Shown here: positions 10,757 through 19,808 of the stretch, piece after piece
How the letters are laid out: every line of letters starts with the position of its first letter
How positions within the stretch are numbered: position 1 is the first letter of the stretch
Source: Cellvibrio sp. PSBB023
Lineage (GTDB): Bacteria > Pseudomonadota > Gammaproteobacteria > Pseudomonadales > Cellvibrionaceae
Direction: 5' to 3'
Assembly (NCBI RefSeq): GCF_002007605.1
Contig: NZ_CP019799.1
Coordinates: 3,140,001 to 3,204,000, forward strand
Length of the DNA stretch: 64,000 nt
Notes under the pieces: generated by a model
What the model was told of the DNA's origin: nothing
Seen by the model: the letters and a program-made list of their open reading frames with translations, nothing else
Database searches by the model: none
Position numbers and translations under genes: made by a program

Positions 10757-11908
10757 TTACTGCCGCTGTTGTTCGCGCACCTGATAATAGGTTTGCTCGG
10801 AAATTTTTTGATAATCCGCCGAGTCATCCATAAAGGCTTTGTAGGATTCGTAAACCTTTTTGAATTGCGGGTCTTTCGCGGCTTGCTGCGCGTAGACTTG
10901 TTGGGAAATATCGTAAAAGCGTTTTAAAACCTCATCGGGCAATTTACGAATTTCCACCCCCTGCTGCTCCACCAATTCTTTTAAGGCGCGACTGTTGTTG
11001 GCGGTGTAGCTGTCCAGCATATCCTGACTCATGGCGCGCGCGGCGTAAGTCACTATTGCCTGCAAGTCTTTGGGCAAATTTTCAAACGCGGTTTTGTTGA
11101 TGATCAATTCCATGGATGGCCCCGGCTCATGCCAGCCGGGATAGTAGTAATACTTGGCGATTTGCTGGAAGCCAAAAGCCAAATCATTCTCCGGGCCAAC
11201 CCATTCTGCCGCGTCTATCACACCGGTTTGCAGAGCAGTATAGAGTTCACCGCCGGGGATATTCACCGAGGTGCCGCCTGCCAGGTTAAATACTTCACCC
11301 GCGAGACCGGGAATACGCATTTTTAACCCGCGCAAATCCGCCACGGAATTGATTTCGCGATTAAACCACCCTGCCATTTGCACACCGGTATTACCGACAG
11401 GAAAGGGAATCAAATTAAATGGAGCATAGAGTTCACGCCACAATTCCAAACCACCGCCGTGGTTGATCCAGCCATACAATTCTTGCGCATTCATCCCAAA
11501 GGGCACAGAGGTAAAAAATTGCGCGGCGGGCACTTTGCCGCGCCAGAAGTAACTGCCGGAGTGCCCCATCTCCACACTGCCGGACGATACTGCATCAAAC
11601 ACACCCATGGCGGGCACCAGTTCGTTGGCACCGTAGACATGAATTTGCAAACGCCCACCTGACATTTCATTAATCACCCGCGCCACATTTTCAGCGCCCA
11701 CGCCCAAGCCCGGCGTATTTTTCGGCCAGGAAGTTACCATTTTCCAATGGTAAGTTTGCCCCGACATCACACCGGATGCCGCGTCGCTGTGTATTGCTGA
11801 GGGTTTAGGTTTGGTTTTTTCCAATACCAAGGCCGCAAAAACCGCTACCAAGGCAGCGATTAAGAGGACGATAACCAGTGGGTACCAGTTAATGGATTTA
11901 GTATTCAT
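10757..11908 (-). CDS. TRAP-type periplasmic substrate-binding protein, TakP/DctP-like
   Basis: Extracytoplasmic receptor of a tripartite ATP-independent transporter. In 383 residues it shows an N-terminal hydrophobic anchor or signal (about 9-30), then a DctP fold starting YHWKMVTSWPKNTPGLG. The segment GVIDAAEWVGPENDLAFGFQ followed by AKYYYYPGWHEPG is typical of the 2-oxo-acid binding TakP branch. The arginine in LKMRIPG probably binds the substrate carboxylate. No small or large membrane subunits (DctQ/DctM) are adjacent, so it is an orphan here. The hydrophobic N-terminus lacks an obvious cleavage site and may leave it membrane-anchored. Confidence 0.88.
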   Translation of the reverse strand: MNTKSINWYPLVIVLLIAALVAVFAALVLEKTKPKPSAIHSDAASGVMSGQTYHWKMVTSWPKNTPGLGVGAENVARVINEMSGGRLQIHVYGANELVPAMGVFDAVSSGSVEMGHSGSYFWRGKVPAAQFFTSVPFGMNAQELYGWINHGGGLELWRELYAPFNLIPFPVGNTGVQMAGWFNREINSVADLRGLKMRIPGLAGEVFNLAGGTSVNIPGGELYTALQTGVIDAAEWVGPENDLAFGFQQIAKYYYYPGWHEPGPSMELIINKTAFENLPKDLQAIVTYAARAMSQDMLDSYTANNSRALKELVEQQGVEIRKLPDEVLKRFYDISQQVYAQQAAKDPQFKKVYESYKAFMDDSADYQKISEQTYYQVREQQRQ

Positions 11909-11961
11909 AGTTCCTTCACTGCAGAGTGTTTTATTAGATTTTTTGCTGTAGCTAAATGCGC

Positions 11962-11992
11962 TACAGATGTAGCTTAATTAGCTACATCTGTA
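11962..11992. promoter_or_regulatory. 13-bp perfect inverted repeat between uvrD and the TRAP receptor gene
   Basis: TACAGATGTAGCT and its exact complement flank a 5-base loop (TAATT), in the gap between the uvrD stop and the start of the TRAP gene. A further GTAGCTA copy lies at about 11948. The stem could terminate uvrD transcription, but no T-run follows; an operator for the TRAP gene is equally possible. Confidence 0.5.
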
Positions 11993-12009
11993 TGTAAATA
12001 TTCCAGTAT

Positions 12010-14232
12010 TTACAACCCCGTCAACTTCGCATACTGCATTACCAAGCGCTTGATGCCGGATTCTGCAAATTTAATTTGAATCACGGCGTTGGGACCCGAG
12101 CCTTCAAATTGCAAGATAACACCTTCGCCAAACATGGGGTGAGTGACGCGCTGGCCAAGACGGAAGCCGGTGTCTTCGCCAGTGTCATACATGGGTTGGC
12201 GATTGGACGGCTGGGTAAGTGGGCGTTTGACGCTCACAGGGCGGGTGACCGCCGTTTTTAAACGCACTTCTTCGATACAATCTTCAGGAATTTCTTTCAC
12301 AAAACGGGACACCGCGTTAAAGGTTTCATTGCCGTACAAGCGACGGGTTTCGGCATAACTGATAAATAACTTTTCCATAGCACGAGTGATGCCCACGTAA
12401 CACAGGCGTCGCTCTTCTTCCAATCGATCCGGGTCGTCCGCCGACATTTTATGCGGGAACAACCCCTCTTCCACACCGGCTAAAAACACCAGTGGAAATT
12501 CCAGCCCCTTGGCCGAGTGCAGCGTCATTAATTGCACTGCATCTTCAAATTCATCGGCCTGGGTTTCACCGGCATCCAGCGCGGCGGTATCCAAAAATTG
12601 TTGCAGCGGGGTGAGTTCGCTGTCTTCCTCTTCAGCCTCAAAAGCGCGGCAAGCGGTGATTAATTCCTGCAGGTTTTCGCCGCGCGCCTGGCCTTTTTCA
12701 CCTTTTTCATTTTGATGGAATAGCAGCAAGCCGGTGTCTTCTATCACCATTTTGGCGATGGCATCCAGGCCCGGCGTATCGCCGTGAATATCAATGTCAT
12801 TGGCGTCTTGCGCGAGCTTGTTAATCAAACTTAAAAAGGATTGCAGTGCATTGCCTGCGCGCGCCGTGAGCACTTTGTTGGCGAGCATTTGCTCTGCCGC
12901 TGCCCAGAGTGAGCAACCTTGTTCGCGTGCGAACAGGCGAATATCGTCCACGGTTTTACCGCCAATACCGCGCGTAGGCGTGTTGATTACCCGCTCAAAA
13001 CCAGCGTCATCGTGGCGGTTGCTGATGAGGCGCATATAGGCGAGGGCATTTTTAATTTCTAGACGATCATAAAAGCGCTGGCCGCCGTAGATGCGATAGG
13101 GAATGGCCTCGCGCAGCAGCGCCTCTTCCAATACCCGCGACTGGGCGTTGGAGCGATACAAAATCGCAATGGTTTTTTTCGCGTGCCCTTTGCGCGCCCA
13201 ATCCTGAATACGCTCCACAATAAAACGCGCTTCGTCCTGCTCGTTGTAGGCGGCGTAAAGTGAAATAGGATCGCCCTTGTCGCCCTCCGTCCACAGTTCT
13301 TTGCCGAGGCGCCCGTAGTTGTGTTTGATCACCGCGTTGGCGGCTTTGAGAATATTGCCGGTGGAGCGGTAATTTTGTTCGAGGCGATAAATATGGGTAT
13401 CGGCAAAATCCTGCGAAAAGCGCTGGATATTTTCGATTTTGGCGCCGCGCCAACCGTAAATGGATTGATCGTCATCGCCCACCGCGGTCACGCGCGATTC
13501 TTTACCCGCCAGCATCCGTAACCAAGCGTATTGCACACTGTTGGTGTCCTGGAATTCGTCCACCAAAATAAACGGAAAGCGCTGGCGATAGTGCTCAAGG
13601 ATGTGCGGTTTGTTGAGCCACAATTCATGGGCCCGCAGCAGGATTTCGGCAAAATCCACCATGCCGCCGCGCTGGCAATCCTCTTCGTAGGCGCGATAAA
13701 TCTGCAGCATAGTGCGCACAAAAGGATCGGCAGTTTCCTGAATGTGGCGGGAGCGCAGGCCTTCGTCTTTTTGCGCGTTGATGTACCACTGCGCCTGTTT
13801 GTGCGGCCATTTGTTTTCATCGAGGTTGAGCGCTTGGTAAATGCGCTTGATCAGGCGCAACTGGTCGTCGCTGTCCAGAATCTGGAAGTTTTGCGGCAGG
13901 TCGGCGTCCTGCCAATGGGCTTTGAGCAGGCGATGGGCCAAGCCGTGGAAAGTACCTACCCACATGGCGCGACTGTTGATGTATTGATTGTTCTGGCTGA
14001 ACAGTTCATCCAACCGGCTGCGCATTTCGCGCGCGGCCTTGTTGGTAAAGGTCACCGCCATGATCGAATAGGGCGACATCTGCTCCACCTGAATCAACCA
14101 GGCGATGCGGTGAACCAATACGCGGGTTTTACCGCTGCCCGCACCGGCGAGGATGAGCTGGTTGGTCGCCGGAGCCGACACGGCTTCGCGCTGTTCGGTG
14201 TTGAGTTGATCGAGGAGGAGGGAAACGTCCAT
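12010..14232 (-). CDS. uvrD: DNA helicase II (UvrD)
   Basis: SF1A 3'-5' helicase of nucleotide-excision and mismatch repair. The N-terminus (MDVSLLLDQLN..QREAV) and GAGSGKTRVLVHRIAWL follow E. coli UvrD rather than Rep. Motifs visible in 740 residues: Walker A at about 29-37, Ia TFTNKAAREM, II LVDEFQDTN, III GDDDQSIYGWRGA, IV EQNYRSTGNIL, V MTLHSAKGLEFPLVFLAG, VI EERRLCYVGITRAM. The C-terminal Tudor-like tail (GQRVTHPMFGEGVILQFEG) binds RNA polymerase in E. coli. A weak LexA-like sequence lies just upstream. Confidence 0.96.
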   Translation of the reverse strand: MDVSLLLDQLNTEQREAVSAPATNQLILAGAGSGKTRVLVHRIAWLIQVEQMSPYSIMAVTFTNKAAREMRSRLDELFSQNNQYINSRAMWVGTFHGLAHRLLKAHWQDADLPQNFQILDSDDQLRLIKRIYQALNLDENKWPHKQAQWYINAQKDEGLRSRHIQETADPFVRTMLQIYRAYEEDCQRGGMVDFAEILLRAHELWLNKPHILEHYRQRFPFILVDEFQDTNSVQYAWLRMLAGKESRVTAVGDDDQSIYGWRGAKIENIQRFSQDFADTHIYRLEQNYRSTGNILKAANAVIKHNYGRLGKELWTEGDKGDPISLYAAYNEQDEARFIVERIQDWARKGHAKKTIAILYRSNAQSRVLEEALLREAIPYRIYGGQRFYDRLEIKNALAYMRLISNRHDDAGFERVINTPTRGIGGKTVDDIRLFAREQGCSLWAAAEQMLANKVLTARAGNALQSFLSLINKLAQDANDIDIHGDTPGLDAIAKMVIEDTGLLLFHQNEKGEKGQARGENLQELITACRAFEAEEEDSELTPLQQFLDTAALDAGETQADEFEDAVQLMTLHSAKGLEFPLVFLAGVEEGLFPHKMSADDPDRLEEERRLCYVGITRAMEKLFISYAETRRLYGNETFNAVSRFVKEIPEDCIEEVRLKTAVTRPVSVKRPLTQPSNRQPMYDTGEDTGFRLGQRVTHPMFGEGVILQFEGSGPNAVIQIKFAESGIKRLVMQYAKLTGL

Positions 14233-14340
14233 AACCTAAGCCAGTAAATGCATGAATGCGGGGATTTTACTGGCTAGATATACATATGACTATCTTTGTT
14301 TTGGCTTGGGGCTCAGGTTTGTGGAATGGCGCTGGCCACA

Positions 14341-14763
14341 TCACTTGTTATTGAGGCTTTTGGCGCGGATTAAAAACACCGCTACCAGCCCCACCAGCAG
14401 CAACAGGAGTGGCAGGGTTTCGGACAAGTGCTGATCGGTGCTGCGGGACTGATTGACATAAAACCCGGCACTTTGCGCTGAAGGTGCGGCCAGTGAATGG
14501 GCTTGCGGGGTAAGCACGGCGACCACACTGTTGGCGGCGGCCAGGGTGAGGTCATGACGGACTTCACTGCCCGATAAGCCTGCCAGTTGGGGTTGTAAGT
14601 GCAGGGTCAGGCAATCATGTGCTACGCCGGACGAGGTAGGAGAGGAACAGTCAGCATAGGCGGCAGAGGCATTCATCGACAGCATCGCCGCCAGACCAAA
14701 CAACACACCCAACAGGGCGTAAGCGCCAATTGAAAAGGTCATTCTGCTGTTATTGCTGGCCAT
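14341..14763 (-). CDS. Secreted hypothetical protein with C-terminal membrane anchor
   Basis: Not a recognised family. With the start at the ATG preceded by AGGAAT (140 aa), it has an N-terminal hydrophobic signal (about 11-32, ending ASAAYA), an approximately 80-residue extracytoplasmic part with two cysteines, and a single C-terminal helix (LPLLLLLVGLVAVFLI) followed by a basic tail RAKSLNNK. Signal, exported domain, hydrophobic helix and positive tail make a type I membrane protein and resemble the layout of processed surface proteins, but no known sorting motif is visible. It lies downstream of a CPBP protease gene in the same direction. A CRP-like site precedes it. Confidence 0.7.
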   Translation of the reverse strand: MASNNSRMTFSIGAYALLGVLFGLAAMLSMNASAAYADCSSPTSSGVAHDCLTLHLQPQLAGLSGSEVRHDLTLAAANSVVAVLTPQAHSLAAPSAQSAGFYVNQSRSTDQHLSETLPLLLLLVGLVAVFLIRAKSLNNK

Positions 14764-14813
14764 ATCCAGATTCCTGAAGGGTCGGAGTATTTGTGACTCT
14801 AGCAGCAATAAAT

Positions 14814-14829
14814 AGTGATGCAAGTCACA
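14814..14829 (-). promoter_or_regulatory. CRP/Vfr-like binding site
   Basis: Read on the minus strand this is TGTGACTTGCATCACT, matching 9 of the 10 fixed positions of the CRP consensus TGTGA-N6-TCACA. It lies about 50 bp upstream of the chosen start of the anchored secreted protein gene, a position suited to activation. Confidence 0.5.
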
Positions 14830-14951
14830 CAATAATCAGATTTATCCCCCAAGCACCCGCCAAAATGAAAATTTAAGCGCCAAGTTGTTGATTTTACAGA
14901 GGTGTTTTTAGGCGCCAAGCCACATCATTATTTGTAGCTATAAGCAGGCGT

Positions 14952-15791
14952 TTATAAAGAAAAAAATAATCCAGGCATTTCCTGTTTGCGCAGCAGGGCG
15001 GCGATATCCATGCTGAGGGCGACGCCAGCATGCACCAGAACGCCCCCCCAAATCGAACGGGAACGCAGCGCCAGGATGCCGAGGAACAGACCAAACAAAA
15101 TCGCCCCGGTGGCTTCCAGCCAGAGCTTGGGGAAGTGAATCATCAGGTAGGGAACACACATCACCCAGATGGCATTGGCACCCAGTGCAGGACGCAGGGC
15201 ATTCAACATAAAGCCGCGAAAGAAGAATTCCAGAAAGATGAACTGGCTCATGTAGAGCAATTCCCACAACAGGAAATCCAGCCAACTGCGCCCGGCCAAA
15301 CCGTAAAAGGGATAGTGGTTGACGAAGTCTTCACCAAAGCTGACCAGTACCACAAATACCAGGATCGGGCTGAGTAACAGCAAATAGCCGCGCCAGTGGG
15401 CGCCGACCTGATTCCAGCGCCAGCCGAAATCGATCATCTTTTCCTTGAACAACCAGCGGATAACCAACCAGGGAATCAGGATAAAGGTGAACAGGTGGCA
15501 GCCCGTCCACCAGGCATAACCCGCCAGCTCCAACCAGCCACTGGCCTCCAGCGCGCGCAAATAATAGTGAGCATCCTGCATGCGCCACTGCCCCAAATAG
15601 CCCAACAGTGCGTGGAAATTTGTCGAGTAGCGACTGTAGTGAAGGATCAACAGGCTCACACAGACGGCAGCCAGTACCGCGAATACCCGGCGCAAGGCAG
15701 CCGGGCGGCTCAGGCTGTAAGACGGTGCTTCAGCATCGATGGCATCCAGCGCCTGCATGATGCGGCGCGGGTGCAAGGCGGCCAGTGCCAT
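14952..15791 (-). CDS. CPBP-family intramembrane glutamic-type protease
   Basis: Polytopic membrane protein of 279 residues in the CPBP (Rce1/Abi) family, with several hydrophobic segments between about 38 and 265. Family motif 1 is normally EExxxR; here it reads L187-E188-FFF-R192 in FLEFFFRGFML, so the first glutamate is replaced by leucine while the second and the arginine remain. Motif 2 supplies H219 (MIHF) and motif 3 H254 (VLVHAG). Such proteases process prenylated, bacteriocin or sorting-signal substrates in other systems; the substrate here is unknown. Next downstream is an exported protein with a single C-terminal helix. Confidence 0.85.
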   Translation of the reverse strand: MALAALHPRRIMQALDAIDAEAPSYSLSRPAALRRVFAVLAAVCVSLLILHYSRYSTNFHALLGYLGQWRMQDAHYYLRALEASGWLELAGYAWWTGCHLFTFILIPWLVIRWLFKEKMIDFGWRWNQVGAHWRGYLLLLSPILVFVVLVSFGEDFVNHYPFYGLAGRSWLDFLLWELLYMSQFIFLEFFFRGFMLNALRPALGANAIWVMCVPYLMIHFPKLWLEATGAILFGLFLGILALRSRSIWGGVLVHAGVALSMDIAALLRKQEMPGLFFSL

Positions 15792-15839
15792 AGTTGTCCC
15801 TCGGCGATGGTGATGGAATCGGGTTATTGATCTTATCGC

Positions 15840-17501
15840 TTAGCGTTTTTTGGCGGCGCGGGCGGCTTGTTGCGCGCGCTCGTGCATATCCAAAAACTTG
15901 AAAATCACATCGCGCGCCAGACGGGTTTCGGAGTTGGAGAGAAATACCATACCGATCTGCAAGTCGCGGTTAAACACCATCTCGGTGCGGAACCCTTTTA
16001 CATGGCCGCCGTGATGGACAAAATTCTTGTTGCGGCCGTAATCAAACACCCGCCACCCCAGGCCATAGGCAGTATTGTCCACGGCTTTGCGCACGCCGTA
16101 GTAATTCTGCTCAGGGGTATTTTTTGTCACCCGCGATTGGATCGGTTTGAGTACCGCCAGCGGCAGTGCATCCTGGCGACGGCCAATCTGCCCCAGCAAA
16201 AATTTGGACATATCCACAATACTGGCATTGACCCCGGCGGCAGGCGCCACTTTGTACCAGTTGGATACCACCGCCGTTGGCACCCAACGCTTGCCGTTGG
16301 CAATGTGGGGCGAGGCGCGATTGGGCGAAGCATTGTAGCTGTTCAAACCATAGGACGCCGTACGCATGCCCAGGGGTTCAAAGACTTTTTTGCCTACATA
16401 GGACTCAAAACTCATGCCCGATTTCTGTTTGATCATATCCCCCGCCAAACTGTAAACCACATTCTGGTAGGCGTAGCACTTGCCCGGCGGGCAGACAAAA
16501 TTGACGTAGCGCAAGCGGCTGACCACATCGGCATAGTTCATGTTCTGGTCGATATAGTGGCTATAGGTGTGGCGCGGTAACCCAGAGGATTGGCTGAGCG
16601 CGTGGCGCAGGGTGAGCTGGTTGCCGTAGCGGGTATTTTTGAACCCCACCTTGGGCAGCACCGAGGTGATCGTCGTATCCCAACTGATTCCTCCCTCATT
16701 GACCAAAACGCTAGCGGCTGTCGCAGTGACCGGTTTGGAGAGCGATGCCAGGCGAAATACAGTGTCGGGCGTGACCTTTTCACGGGTACCGGCGCGGCGC
16801 ACACCAAAGCCTTGCAGGGATTTAATCTGCCCACCCGAGACCACCACTATGGCCACACCCGGTACAAAGGGCGCAATTTTATGGGCGACATAATCCTCAA
16901 ACTCCGCGACAAACGCCTCCGGGTGCCCAGCGGGATAACGCGGTGCCTTGATCGGCGCCGTGGTCACCAACGGAATACTGATCGCCGGTTCCGGCGCAGG
17001 TTTGGCCTTGGCAACCTGGGCGTTGGCGGGCGCTGGCTTGGCTGCCGCCGAAGAGGCTTGGGCCTTGCTGGCTGCGACTGCCGGAGTCGGTGTGGCGACG
17101 GTGGTCGCGGTGTTGTCCGGCAGTACCGCAGGCTGACTTGAGGCTGCCAGCGACGAGACCACAGCCACTGGTAGCGCCACAAGGGGCTGGGCGACTACGG
17201 CAGGCTCTGAGCTGGGCAGGTTGGCGACAGGCGCCGCACTGGATACTGCGGCGGAAGACGGCGTAGCCGTTTGGGTGAATTGGGTGGTTTGCACGCTATA
17301 GGCCGAGGGCGCTACCGCAGCAGGTGCCGAGCTGGCCTGGATGCTACTCTGCTGCTGAAACGGCAAGGCGATAGGTACAGTGACGCGCTTGGTATCTGCT
17401 GTGGCCAGCGGCGCGGCGGCTGCCAGCACAAGTGTCAGCAGGTGCCAGCGCAGCGGGCGGCAGCGGGGTGTTTTCCAGAGATTCGGTATCGTTAACAACA
17501 T
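15840..17501 (-). CDS. Exported serine hydrolase of the beta-lactamase/class C PBP fold with long Ala/Pro linker
   Basis: 553 residues. A signal peptide (hydrophobic core about 20-33) is followed by about 150 residues rich in Ala, Ser, Pro and Val (about 50-190), a low-complexity spacer, then a beta-lactamase-superfamily domain. Catalytic elements: S253-x-x-K256 in FRLASLSKPVT; YSL in NVVYSLAGD at the position of the usual YxN (Leu in place of Asn); and HHGGHVKG as the HxG/KTG-like motif. Such enzymes include AmpH/EstB-type peptidases and esterases; the exact substrate cannot be read. The linker probably projects the domain away from the membrane or wall. Confidence 0.88.
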   Translation of the reverse strand: MLLTIPNLWKTPRCRPLRWHLLTLVLAAAAPLATADTKRVTVPIALPFQQQSSIQASSAPAAVAPSAYSVQTTQFTQTATPSSAAVSSAAPVANLPSSEPAVVAQPLVALPVAVVSSLAASSQPAVLPDNTATTVATPTPAVAASKAQASSAAAKPAPANAQVAKAKPAPEPAISIPLVTTAPIKAPRYPAGHPEAFVAEFEDYVAHKIAPFVPGVAIVVVSGGQIKSLQGFGVRRAGTREKVTPDTVFRLASLSKPVTATAASVLVNEGGISWDTTITSVLPKVGFKNTRYGNQLTLRHALSQSSGLPRHTYSHYIDQNMNYADVVSRLRYVNFVCPPGKCYAYQNVVYSLAGDMIKQKSGMSFESYVGKKVFEPLGMRTASYGLNSYNASPNRASPHIANGKRWVPTAVVSNWYKVAPAAGVNASIVDMSKFLLGQIGRRQDALPLAVLKPIQSRVTKNTPEQNYYGVRKAVDNTAYGLGWRVFDYGRNKNFVHHGGHVKGFRTEMVFNRDLQIGMVFLSNSETRLARDVIFKFLDMHERAQQAARAAKKR

Positions 17502-17542
17502 ACGCCGTCGGGCAACTCAAATTGGGGTAATCCACATGCAAC

Positions 17543-17596
17543 AACGCCACCCTGCTCACACCCGCCGCGAATGCCGGGCGTGAAGAGAGTGGCGTT
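17543..17596 (-). terminator. Nested hairpin downstream of the di-haem cytochrome gene
   Basis: An outer stem AACGCCAC/GTGGCGTT encloses an inner near-perfect stem CACACCCG/CGGGCGTG, between the cytochrome stop and the serine-hydrolase start. There is no clear T-run, so termination is plausible only. Confidence 0.4.
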
Positions 17597-17621
17597 ATCG
17601 ATCCTTTGACCCGTGCAGTAG

Positions 17622-19808
17622 CTACAAAGTTTTAATGTATTCGACTAAATCCCAACGCTCACTGTCGGTCAAAGGCTCCTGTGGCTGACCCTCGACCGGT
17701 GGCGCATGGATAGTGCCGTACTCGTGACCACTGTTAAAGTCGCCGCGCTTGGTGGCTTTGAATTCAAAGCCGGGATAACCCTCGCTGCGCAGGCCGATTT
17801 TGATAGGATCAAATTCACGGCTGCCAACGATAAATTCATTGGGGCGGTACTCACCCTCCTCCGGATCGCCCGGGCGCTTCACCGGCAGCAACAAGTCGTA
17901 GATGCTGGGCACCGAACCATTGTGCAGGTAGGGCGCTGTCGCCCAGATGCCGTTGAGTGCACGCGCCTTGTAGGATAGCAGCGATTGATAGGGCGCTGCG
18001 GTGGTATCCGCAAGATAATTGCCGGATTTTACACTGGCTTTAATTTCATTATCAAAAAAGGATTTGGCCATTAAATAGAGCCAATCCATTGCGCGGCGCG
18101 GCCACCATTTATCCGGGTCTGGCTCGGTCGCCACTTCACCCATGGTCGCCGCCGTTAAAATTTGCACCACCGGGGCGCGGTCTTTAATCACCAGTGAACC
18201 GACACTCTCGGACTGGTAGGTATTTTTGAAGTTGCCCGAATAGCCAGTGTAATTCACGCTGTTTTCCGCCATGGCGCGGTCAGTGCCCACCACATCAATA
18301 TTCGACATATTGGCCACCAGGATGCGATCCCAATCGGTGCGGTCAACTACCTCGTGGCAGGATTCACAATACTCCGCGTACAGCTTGCGGCCGCGCCGCA
18401 CCTTGGCATAGTCGATACGCCATTCAGGCAGGGCGCCAAAAATCGCATTGGCTTTTTGCTGCTCAAGGTTCTTGGTGCCGGTATCGATAGTGGGCCAGAC
18501 CGGCGAGGTCAGGCTTTTCAGGTGGGATTCCAGGCGCGACAAATTGACCAGATCAATGGAGGAGCTAAAGTCGATTTGATAGCTTTTGCCACTTTGTCCC
18601 GTTAAAAAGGACGATAAACTCCAACCGCGCTCACGGGCGGTCCAATCCAGAATACCAAAGACGCCAATCACCTCACCGGTATTACGCCCCAGCGGCCCCA
18701 TGGCGGCATTGCTCGCCAAGCCATTCCACTGCACATAATCGGACTGGGCGATATCCCACAGGAAGGGGTAACTGACCGGTGCGTTGGGCTCATTGAAAAT
18801 AAGCGTTTTCACCCGTTCCATATCGACCATACCCAAGCCCGGATACCCCTCATCGGTCGACATCAGCCGCTCGATAATCTTCGCGAACTGCAAATCGCCA
18901 ATAATGGTTTCACTGATATTGTCGAGCACCTTGTCGACCTGGGCGGCGGTCATCAAATTGGTATCGCCATCGGCTTTGGTGGCGCCGAGCAATACGTCGC
19001 GCACCTGCCGACGGCTGATCACATGCTCCAGCACCCGGTTGTAAATGCGCCCAAACGCATCGAGGCGCGCATAGCCATAGTCGACACGGGAGTGATTAAT
19101 GGTGTTGTAAAGGTTGACCTTGCGCGTCCAGCGCTTCAGGTCGCGCTGCACCTCTTCCGCGCGACTATAGTTGTTGCCAAGCGCCAGCACATTACGCACA
19201 AAGCGCTCGTTCTTTTCCGCATCGGTCAGGGCGCGGGTCATGCTTTTTTCCAGTTCGGTGAGAAAGCCCACCATATCTGCCAGCGCCGGGCCACCGTCGA
19301 TGCGTAGGGCCGTGCCTTTATAGTTGACCTGTCCGGTATGGCAGGCGGCGCAGGTGAAGCCGATGTAATCCTTGCCCTTGTAACCTTCTTTGACAAAGCC
19401 AACGGGCAACCCATCCGGATTAAAGAAGGTGGGCTTTTGTGGCAGGTAACGGTATTTGTCGATCAGGCTATTGGAGCGAAACGGCTCGTTGAATTCCGCC
19501 TGCTCCAGCGCGATAAAAAAGTCGTAGGGGATCAGCGCCGACCCTTGTGTCGTGTTGTAGTACCAGAGGCTGTCATTAGCGCTCCAGCCCTGATCCAGAT
19601 ACAGCGGCGTAGAATAATCCTCGCCAAAGGTGCCGTTCTGAATCGCCAGCGCACCGCGATCCGGATCGTCATCCCACTTTTGATAGAGCTTGCCAATCGC
19701 CAGGGTGATCGACATCAAGAAACCAAACAGTATGAGCAGTTTAATCAAGCGCCGTATATTTTGCCGGCTGAACAGGTGATGGAAAGCACCTTGTGGTGAT
19801 GAACCCAT
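17622..19808 (-). CDS. Large di-haem c-type cytochrome (RoxA/MauG/cytochrome-c-peroxidase superfamily)
   Basis: 728 residues with a single N-terminal membrane helix (about 21-39) and a periplasmic body. Two haem c sites are visible: C153-A-A-C-H157 in FTCAACHTGQ, and a second CxxCH in YAEYCESCHEVVD in the C-terminal half. The stretch DQGWSANDSLWYYNTTQGS and the C-terminal PYLHNGSVPSIYDLLLP are typical of the proteins usually annotated di-haem cytochrome c peroxidase and related to the rubber oxygenase RoxA. At over 700 residues it is about twice the size of classical CcpA. Peroxidase versus dioxygenase activity cannot be decided here. It is divergent from a DUF4156 lipoprotein gene; the roughly 260-bp gap shows nothing but presumed promoters. 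Confidence 0.85.
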   Translation of the reverse strand: MGSSPQGAFHHLFSRQNIRRLIKLLILFGFLMSITLAIGKLYQKWDDDPDRGALAIQNGTFGEDYSTPLYLDQGWSANDSLWYYNTTQGSALIPYDFFIALEQAEFNEPFRSNSLIDKYRYLPQKPTFFNPDGLPVGFVKEGYKGKDYIGFTCAACHTGQVNYKGTALRIDGGPALADMVGFLTELEKSMTRALTDAEKNERFVRNVLALGNNYSRAEEVQRDLKRWTRKVNLYNTINHSRVDYGYARLDAFGRIYNRVLEHVISRRQVRDVLLGATKADGDTNLMTAAQVDKVLDNISETIIGDLQFAKIIERLMSTDEGYPGLGMVDMERVKTLIFNEPNAPVSYPFLWDIAQSDYVQWNGLASNAAMGPLGRNTGEVIGVFGILDWTARERGWSLSSFLTGQSGKSYQIDFSSSIDLVNLSRLESHLKSLTSPVWPTIDTGTKNLEQQKANAIFGALPEWRIDYAKVRRGRKLYAEYCESCHEVVDRTDWDRILVANMSNIDVVGTDRAMAENSVNYTGYSGNFKNTYQSESVGSLVIKDRAPVVQILTAATMGEVATEPDPDKWWPRRAMDWLYLMAKSFFDNEIKASVKSGNYLADTTAAPYQSLLSYKARALNGIWATAPYLHNGSVPSIYDLLLPVKRPGDPEEGEYRPNEFIVGSREFDPIKIGLRSEGYPGFEFKATKRGDFNSGHEYGTIHAPPVEGQPQEPLTDSERWDLVEYIKTL

